Source: Candidatus Zixiibacteriota bacterium (GTDB lineage: Bacteria > Desulfobacterota > Binatia > UBA9968). Taken from it: a stretch of 64,000 nucleotides of DNA. Of the stretch, positions 59,958 through 64,000 are shown piece after piece. The translations under genes and the position numbers were made by a program. The stretch's first letter is position 1; the number at the start of each line of letters is the position of its first letter. The DNA lies in NCBI GenBank assembly GCA_035574315.1, contig DATLYW010000048.1, positions 340,654-404,653 of the forward strand. Reading direction: 5' to 3'. Under the pieces are notes generated by a model. That model ran no database searches. It was not told where the DNA came from and was given only the letters and a program-made list of their open reading frames with translations.

Positions 59958-60911
59958 TCAGACGAACAGCGAGCTGATCGACTCCTCCTCGTGCGTGCGG
60001 CGAATCGCCTCGCCGATCAGGTGCGCGACCGAAAGCACCTTGATCTTACGGCATCTCTGGGCTTCCGGCCCGAGCGGAATCGTATTGGTCACGATCAGTT
60101 CTTCCAGCGGCGATTCCTCGATTCTCTGGATTGCCGGCCCCGAGAGCACGGCGTGGGTGCAACACCCGAGGATCCTTTTCGCCCCCTCGCGCTTCAGGGC
60201 CTCCGCCGCCATGGTCAGCGTGCCGGCGGTGTCGACCATGTCGTCGAGCAGGACGGCGACCTGATCCTTGACCTCGCCGATGATGTTCATCTCGGCCACG
60301 ACGTTGGGGCCGACCCGCCGCTTGTCGATGATCGCGAGCGAGGCGTCCAGTCGCGTGGCGATCGCGCGCGCCCGCTCCACGCCGCCGGCGTCCGGCGAGA
60401 CGATCGTCACTTCGTGGTTGTTCAGCCGCTTGCGCAGGTGCTGGAGCAGGACCGGCGTCGCGTACAGGTTGTCGACCGGGATGTCGAAGAACCCCTGAAT
60501 CTGGCCCGAGTGGAGATCCATCGTGAGCATGCGCGAGGCGCCCGCGGTGGTGATCAGGTCGGCCACGAGCTTGGCGCTGATCGGCACCCGCGGCACCACT
60601 TTGCGGTCCTGCCGCGCGTAGCCGTAGTACGGCATCACCGCGGTGATGCGCTTGGCGGAGGCCCGCTTGAAGGCGTCGAGCATGAGGAGGAGCTCCATCA
60701 GGTTGTTGTTTCCCGGGGAACAGGTCGACTGCAGGACGAAGACGTCGGCGCCCCGAACGTTCTCCTTGATCTCGACCTTGCTTTCCCCGTCGCTGAACGT
60801 CTCGACGACGGCTTCGCCCAGCGGCACCTTGAGATAATCGCTGATCTCCCGCGCCAGCGGCGGGTTGGAATTGCCCGCAAAAATCTTAAGCTCCGCGCCT
60901 TGTCGACTCAT
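59958..60911 (-). CDS. prs: Ribose-phosphate pyrophosphokinase
   Basis: The 317-residue class I enzyme has [17 protein letters not shown] at the N-terminus, [39 protein letters not shown] and the PRPP-binding motif [12 protein letters not shown]. It makes PRPP from ribose-5-phosphate and ATP for nucleotide, histidine and NAD synthesis. ATG 60911 starts at the conserved part. Another ATG six bases upstream (60917) sits behind a GGCGGG run and could be used instead. Codons to 60995 are open but unlikely. Confidence 0.96.
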   Translation of the reverse strand: MSRQGAELKIFAGNSNPPLAREISDYLKVPLGEAVVETFSDGESKVEIKENVRGADVFVLQSTCSPGNNNLMELLLMLDAFKRASAKRITAVMPYYGYARQDRKVVPRVPISAKLVADLITTAGASRMLTMDLHSGQIQGFFDIPVDNLYATPVLLQHLRKRLNNHEVTIVSPDAGGVERARAIATRLDASLAIIDKRRVGPNVVAEMNIIGEVKDQVAVLLDDMVDTAGTLTMAAEALKREGAKRILGCCTHAVLSGPAIQRIEESPLEELIVTNTIPLGPEAQRCRKIKVLSVAHLIGEAIRRTHEEESISSLFV

Positions 60912-60992
60912 AACCATCCCGCCGGGATCGTATAGCAATTCCCGCGCCCGAAACGCCTCGTCCGGTTCACGGACGGGCCGAGCGTGAGCTGA

Positions 60993-61031
60993 CAAAAAAG
61001 AAAAAACCCGCCGAACGAGCGCGAGACCGGG
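60993..61031 (-). terminator. Terminator-like structure downstream of tRNA-Gln
   Basis: On the minus strand a short GC stem (CCCG at 61028-61031 pairing with CGGG at 61007-61010, with a 17-base loop) is followed by a T-rich run TTTTTTCTTTTTTG at 60993-61006. It would separate the tRNA-Gln transcript from prs. The stem is weak, so confidence is moderate. Confidence 0.45.
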
Positions 61032-61072
61032 CCGTCTTTGATGGAATCGCGCCGCGTCAATCAGGTGGAAAC

Positions 61073-61146
61073 TGGCTGGGCGGGAAGGATTCGAACCTTC
61101 GATACCGGATCCAAAGTCCGGGGCCTTACCGCTTGGCGACCGCCCA
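61073..61146 (-). tRNA. tRNA-Gln (anticodon TTG)
   Basis: Read on the minus strand, TGGGCGG at the 5-prime end pairs with CCGCCCA before the discriminator G and an encoded CCA (61073-61075). The anticodon arm has CCGGA/TCCGG around loop CTTTGGA, anticodon TTG, which reads CAA/CAG. A T-arm GAAGG/CCTTC with TTCGAAT and a standard D-arm complete the cloverleaf. Its position between spoVG and prs is a common arrangement. Confidence 0.97.
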
Positions 61147-61194
61147 TCCCCGAACCTCCCCAGAGATGTTCATCCGCCCGGGCAGATGATCGGT

Positions 61195-61482
61195 CTACCC
61201 GCCTCCGAGGGCTCTCTGGCTCCCCCCTTCCGCGAGAACTTTCTCGTACTCGGCTATGATCTTGTCTTCAATCATTCTTCGCGTCTCGTTGTTGATCGGA
61301 TGGGCGATGTCCTTGTAGGTTCCGTCTTTTCTCTTCTTGCTCGGCATCGACACGAAGAAGCCCGTGGTCCCTCGGATGATCTTGAGATCGCGGATCACGA
61401 AACAGTGGTCGAGAGTGATGGTCACATAAGCCCTCAGCTTATCTTCATCGACAGGAAAGACCCTAACTTCTGTAACCTGCAT
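61195..61482 (-). CDS. spoVG: SpoVG-family RNA/DNA-binding regulator
   Basis: The 95-residue protein has the SpoVG core MQVTEVRVFPV, KLRAYVTITLDHCFVIRDLKI and FVSMPSKKRKDGTYKDIAHPIN, followed by a C-terminal helix. SpoVG binds nucleic acids and regulates cell-envelope and virulence genes outside sporulation. It does not imply that this organism forms spores. AGGAGGTCCC lies before the ATG at 61482. It is followed by tRNA-Gln and preceded by ispE on the same strand. Confidence 0.95.
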   Translation of the reverse strand: MQVTEVRVFPVDEDKLRAYVTITLDHCFVIRDLKIIRGTTGFFVSMPSKKRKDGTYKDIAHPINNETRRMIEDKIIAEYEKVLAEGGSQRALGGG

Positions 61483-61545
61483 AGGGACCTCCTCTTCGCG
61501 CGCGGCCTGATGCCGGACAAACCTTGCGGGCTTGTTGTTCCCCCA

Positions 61546-62412
61546 CTACCTCAACGTATGTGCAAGAAAAGCGTGAACCCCCTCCTCCTTCCGCAACCGG
61601 GCAAAGGCTTGCGCCGCTTTTTGCCTCGAAGTAAAGACGCCGAAGACCGAAGATCCGCTCCCGGACATCAGGGCCAGGACGGCGCCCTGCTGTGCCAAAC
61701 TCTCCTTCAGGCGACGGATCCGAGGATATCGGGCCAAAGTAACCGCCTCAAGGTCGTTGACGAGAATTTCCGGCAGACCTTTCAGGCTCCGCAATCGCGA
61801 CGTAATGCTAGTATTTGCAATGGGTTTTGTCAACTTAACTGGCGCGTTCCGGTAAGCCCAGGAAGTGGCCACAGGAAAGCCCGGATAGAGCACCACCAGC
61901 CAGAGCCGGCGGAGCCCGGAAACGGGGGTGAGCCGTTCGCCGATACCCCGGGCCCGGGCCGTCCGGCCGTATACGAAAAACGGCACGTCTGCGCCCAGCC
62001 GGACTGCGAGACGGGCCAGCCGGCGACGCGTCCAGCCCAACCGAAGCAGCCGGTTCAGGCCAATCAACGCGGCCGCGGCGTCGCTGCTCCCGCCTCCGAG
62101 GCCCGCCCCCACGGGAATGCGCTTACGGATGCGGATGACGATCGAGGCGTCGACCCGCGCTTCGGAAAGCAGCAGCTCCGCCGCGCGGTAAGCGATATTT
62201 CGCCGTCCCCGCGGCGCGATCGGGGGCACGCACGAGACCGAGATTTGCCGCCGCGGGCGGGCTTTCCGGCCCGCAACGGGGCGCCGCCGGATCTCGACCT
62301 CGTCCCAGAGCGAGATCGGCGCCAGGATCGAATCGATCAGATGATAGCCATCTTTGCGCTTGCCGGTAACGCGCAGCCCGAGATTGATTTTCGCCGGCGC
62401 TCGAATCTTCAC
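61546..62412 (-). CDS. ispE: 4-diphosphocytidyl-2-C-methyl-D-erythritol kinase
   Basis: The 288-residue GHMP kinase has the N-terminal APAKINLGLRVTGKRKDGYH, the phosphate-binding loop PVGAGLGGGSSDAAAAL and the C-terminal SGSGSSVFGVF. It phosphorylates CDP-methylerythritol in the MEP isoprenoid pathway. The chain is full length. An AT-rich patch inside the gene (61805-61833) contains a near-consensus promoter facing spoVG. The ispE ATG at 62412 diverges from suhB with 50 bases between. Confidence 0.95.
   Translation of the reverse strand: MKIRAPAKINLGLRVTGKRKDGYHLIDSILAPISLWDEVEIRRRPVAGRKARPRRQISVSCVPPIAPRGRRNIAYRAAELLLSEARVDASIVIRIRKRIPVGAGLGGGSSDAAAALIGLNRLLRLGWTRRRLARLAVRLGADVPFFVYGRTARARGIGERLTPVSGLRRLWLVVLYPGFPVATSWAYRNAPVKLTKPIANTSITSRLRSLKGLPEILVNDLEAVTLARYPRIRRLKESLAQQGAVLALMSGSGSSVFGVFTSRQKAAQAFARLRKEEGVHAFLAHTLR
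61805..61833 (-). promoter_or_regulatory. Promoter-like element inside ispE
   Basis: On the minus strand TTGACA (61828-61833) and TAGCAT (61805-61810) are 17 bases apart within the ispE coding sequence, in an AT-rich patch. Transcription would start near 61798 and reach spoVG (start 61482), tRNA-Gln and possibly prs. Confidence 0.35.
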
Positions 62413-62462
62413 GACCCATTAGGTAACATAGCACTCGGCGGTTTGCGACGGACGTTTCCGCA

Positions 62463-63287
62463 ATGACGGGCATGGTTGCGAGTTTTCTGTCGGCGGCGTG
62501 GGACGCGGCAAGGGCGGCCGGTGAGCTATTGCGCGAGAGCTGGCTGAAGCCCCAGACAATCGACTACAAGGGAGCGATCGATCTTGTGACGGCCGCCGAC
62601 CGGGAAAGCGAGCGCTGCATCGTCGCCGCGTTGCGCGAGCGCTTTCCCGACCATGCGATCCTCGCGGAAGAGGAATCGAACGTCACGGGCTCCGGAAGCG
62701 GCTATCGCTGGATCGTCGATCCGCTCGACGGCACGACCAATTTCGCCCACGGCTATCCGCATTTCTGCGTCTCGATCGCTCTCGAGCACGAAAGTGAGCT
62801 GATCGTCGGGCTCGTCTACGATCCGCTGCGTCGGGAATGTTTCCGCGCCGCGAAGGGGCACGGCGCAACGCTCAACGGCAGCACCATTCGAATCTCAAGC
62901 ACCCCCGAGCTGGACAAATCACTGCTCGCCACCGGCTTTCCCTACGATCGACGCGAGCATCCCGATTTCTACCTCGCTTACTTCAAGGCCTTCATGGTCC
63001 GCTCCCAGGGCGTGCGGCGCGACGGTTCGGCGGCGCTGGATCTCTGCTACGTCGCCTGCGGCCGGCTCGACGGCTTCTGGGAGATGAAGCTCCAGCCGTG
63101 GGATACCGCCGCCGGAAGCCTCATCGTGACCGAGGCCGGCGGGCGCATCAGCGACTTTTCCGGCGGACGGTTTTCCCTCTGGGGCAGCGAGACGCTGGCC
63201 TCCAACGGAACCATTCACGACGAGATGGTGGCGGTGGCGAGCACGGTTTCGGGCTCCGTGCCGCCGGGCTGGCGGGTGGCGCGTTGA
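62463..63287 (+). CDS. suhB: Inositol-1-monophosphatase family protein
   Basis: The 274-residue phosphatase has the metal-site residues in LAEEESNVTG, the signature IVDPLDGTTNFAHGYP, and the second motif WDTAAGSLIVTEAGG. It should dephosphorylate inositol-1-phosphate or related sugar phosphates, and SuhB-type members also act in rRNA antitermination complexes. It diverges from ispE and is followed 35 bases later by tRNA-Arg. The start is the first ATG of the conserved reading frame. Confidence 0.93.
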   Translation: MTGMVASFLSAAWDAARAAGELLRESWLKPQTIDYKGAIDLVTAADRESERCIVAALRERFPDHAILAEEESNVTGSGSGYRWIVDPLDGTTNFAHGYPHFCVSIALEHESELIVGLVYDPLRRECFRAAKGHGATLNGSTIRISSTPELDKSLLATGFPYDRREHPDFYLAYFKAFMVRSQGVRRDGSAALDLCYVACGRLDGFWEMKLQPWDTAAGSLIVTEAGGRISDFSGGRFSLWGSETLASNGTIHDEMVAVASTVSGSVPPGWRVAR

Positions 63288-63322
63288 CTCGGCGGTCCCG
63301 CCGATGGTACAAAAATCAGCGG

Positions 63323-63397
63323 GCGCCCGTAGTGAAAAGGATATCACGAGGGTCTCCGGAACCCTAAGTCCGAGTTCGATTCTCGGCGGGCGCACCA
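63323..63397 (+). tRNA. tRNA-Arg (anticodon CCG)
   Basis: The acceptor stem GCGCCCG (63323-63329) pairs with CGGGCGC (63387-63393), followed by A and an encoded CCA (63395-63397). The D-arm has GTGA/TCAC, the anticodon stem AGGGT/ACCCT with loop CTCCGGA, and the T-arm CCGAG/CTCGG with TTCGATT. Anticodon CCG reads the CGG codon, frequent in this GC-rich genome. Confidence 0.97.
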
Positions 63398-63504
63398 CCT
63401 GTAAATTTCTTCTCCTCGCCTTCGAATACGTCCGCCAGTCTCCTGAATTGGCTGCAGCGGAACGCCACGCGCGGACAGCGACGCCGTCGCGGCCGAAATT
63501 CCGT

Positions 63505-63534
63505 TTGACAAGCCGATTTTCCGTCCAATAGTAT
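63505..63534 (+). promoter_or_regulatory. Promoter-like element upstream of the lipoprotein gene
   Basis: TTGACA (63505-63510) and TAGTAT (63529-63534) are 18 bases apart. The predicted transcription start (~63541) coincides with an in-frame ATG at 63542, so a leaderless message is possible. The alternative ATG at 63590 would have a 50-base leader. Confidence 0.4.
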
Positions 63535-63589
63535 CGCGGGCATGACTTCGCGCGCAGCCTGTCGCCGTCGGCTCTCCCCATGCGCCGCG

Positions 63590-63937
63590 ATGCGCGCTGC
63601 GTCCTGTCTCCCGGCGCTTCTCTGCCTCGTTTTGGCCGCCGCCTCCTGCGAGCAGTTCAATCGTCTTACCGCAACCAGGATCAAGGACGTTCTCGAGCGG
63701 CCGCGGGACTACGAAAACAAGCAGATCACCATCCACGGCACCGTCACCGACGCCGCGTCCGTTCTGTTCGTGAAGTACTTCACGCTGCGGGACGACACCG
63801 GTTCGATCCGGGTGATCACTGATCGAGTGTTGCCGAAGAAGGGCGAGCGGCTCACGGTCACCGGGTTCATGGAGTCGCTCGAGATCGGCAGCGAGCGCTG
63901 GGTCGTGCTGCGGGAGAAAGGCGCGAAGCCGAGCTGA
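63590..63937 (+). CDS. Small lipoprotein with OB-fold-like domain
   Basis: The protein of about 115 residues has a lipoprotein signal (SCLPALLCLVLAAASC, lipobox AAASC at ~20) and a mature part with ITIHGTVTDAASVLFVKYF and LRDDTGSIRVITDRVLPKKGERLTVTG (shortened here to LRDDTGSIRVITD and LPKKGERLTVTG). The pattern of short beta strands is that of nucleic-acid- or ligand-binding OB-folds such as the DUF4131/BOF-like types. The start is ambiguous: ATG 63590 gives a normal lipoprotein signal, ATG 63542 gives a longer n-region and a promoter-matched leaderless start. The role is unknown. Confidence 0.75.
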   Translation: MRAASCLPALLCLVLAAASCEQFNRLTATRIKDVLERPRDYENKQITIHGTVTDAASVLFVKYFTLRDDTGSIRVITDRVLPKKGERLTVTGFMESLEIGSERWVVLREKGAKPS

Positions 63938-63956
63938 CGTCCCCGGGAGGGTGACG

Positions 63957-64000
63957 ATGGAGCGGGTCGAAGTGGTTGTCGTCGGCGCCGGACCGGCGGG
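63957..64000 (+). CDS. Start of an FAD-dependent oxidoreductase (partial)
   Basis: The ATG at 63957, 19 bases after the lipoprotein stop and behind GGGAGGGTGACG, begins a Rossmann motif ERVEVVVVGAGPAG. This is the N-terminal FAD-binding strand-loop of a flavoprotein such as the geranylgeranyl-reductase type. The rest lies beyond the window edge, so the class is not certain. Confidence 0.8.
   Translation, partial: MERVEVVVVGAGPA

Noticed and set aside
61195..61482. SpoVG as evidence of sporulation
   Set aside because: SpoVG is widespread in non-spore-formers and occurs here in a common housekeeping order.

Overview
The window is very GC-rich, densely packed bacterial chromosome. It has about 60 protein genes, two tRNA genes, and no phage, insertion sequence or CRISPR array that I can see. 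The gene orders ispE-spoVG-tRNA-Gln-prs-rplY-pth and rpsF-ssb-rpsR-DUF2232-rplI suggest a deltaproteobacterial (Desulfobacterota-like) or neighbouring uncultured lineage. So do the Bat/MoxR operon, the aa3 oxidase cluster and the many orphan NMT1-type substrate-binding proteins. No marker here fixes the phylum, so this placement is inference.

Layout. (1) 1-9630: a Bat/MoxR envelope operon with the tail of a DUF4175-like protein, an HExxH peptidase with TPRs, MoxR ATPase, an unknown protein, a DUF58 protein, a BatA-like VWA protein, DUF4159, and a second VWA/amidotransferase-like protein. (2) 9731-16714: a secreted metallo-beta-lactamase-fold protein, a quinone oxidoreductase, a Spy/CpxP-like periplasmic protein, a small unknown protein, then a minus-strand group of aspartate dehydrogenase, TPP enzyme and MFS transporter. 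(3) 16803-24253: a cytochrome aa3 oxidase cluster on the minus strand (ctaC, ctaD, ctaA, ctaB, a 40-residue membrane peptide, two subunit III genes separated by a small membrane protein, subunit IV, DUF420), with a CopD-like gene diverging from it. (4) 24350-29061: two small unknown proteins, a zinc alcohol dehydrogenase, two SDRs and an amidohydrolase, probably catabolic. (5) 29089-31811: Memo-like protein, DUF59 and Mrp, an Fe-S assembly group with a strong promoter inside a dyad. (6) 31972-35239: three tandem glycine-zipper lipoproteins, plsY and a bicupin.

(7) 35519-38640: a compact sodium-translocating decarboxylase (biotin carrier, gamma, beta and alpha subunits), probably for methylmalonyl-CoA. 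(8) 38627-45229: a large sensor kinase, a small HTH protein, a MoeA fused to a periplasmic-binding-like domain, and a second MoeA. (9) 45347-55062: a tungsten-type aldehyde oxidoreductase island with an Fe-S electron-transfer protein, class II aldolase, BNR-repeat protein, two orphan binding proteins, a VOC protein, an alcohol dehydrogenase and an LsrF-like aldolase. (10) 55146-62412: housekeeping genes on the minus strand (rplI, DUF2232, rpsR, ssb, rpsF, pth, rplY, prs, tRNA-Gln, spoVG, ispE). (11) 62463-64000: suhB, tRNA-Arg(CCG), an OB-fold-like lipoprotein, and the start of an FAD-dependent oxidoreductase.

Functionally this looks like a respiratory heterotroph (aa3 oxidase) that also conserves energy by sodium-pumping decarboxylation. 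It appears to oxidise alcohols and aldehydes through dehydrogenases and a Mo/W enzyme, with MoeA proteins and a PBP-like domain nearby to make or sense that cofactor. The least described elements are the MoeA-PBP/HTH/kinase group, the miniature sodium pump, the aldehyde oxidoreductase island, the twin subunit III oxidase with its overlooked peptide, and a recurring promoter layout that predicts leaderless transcripts.
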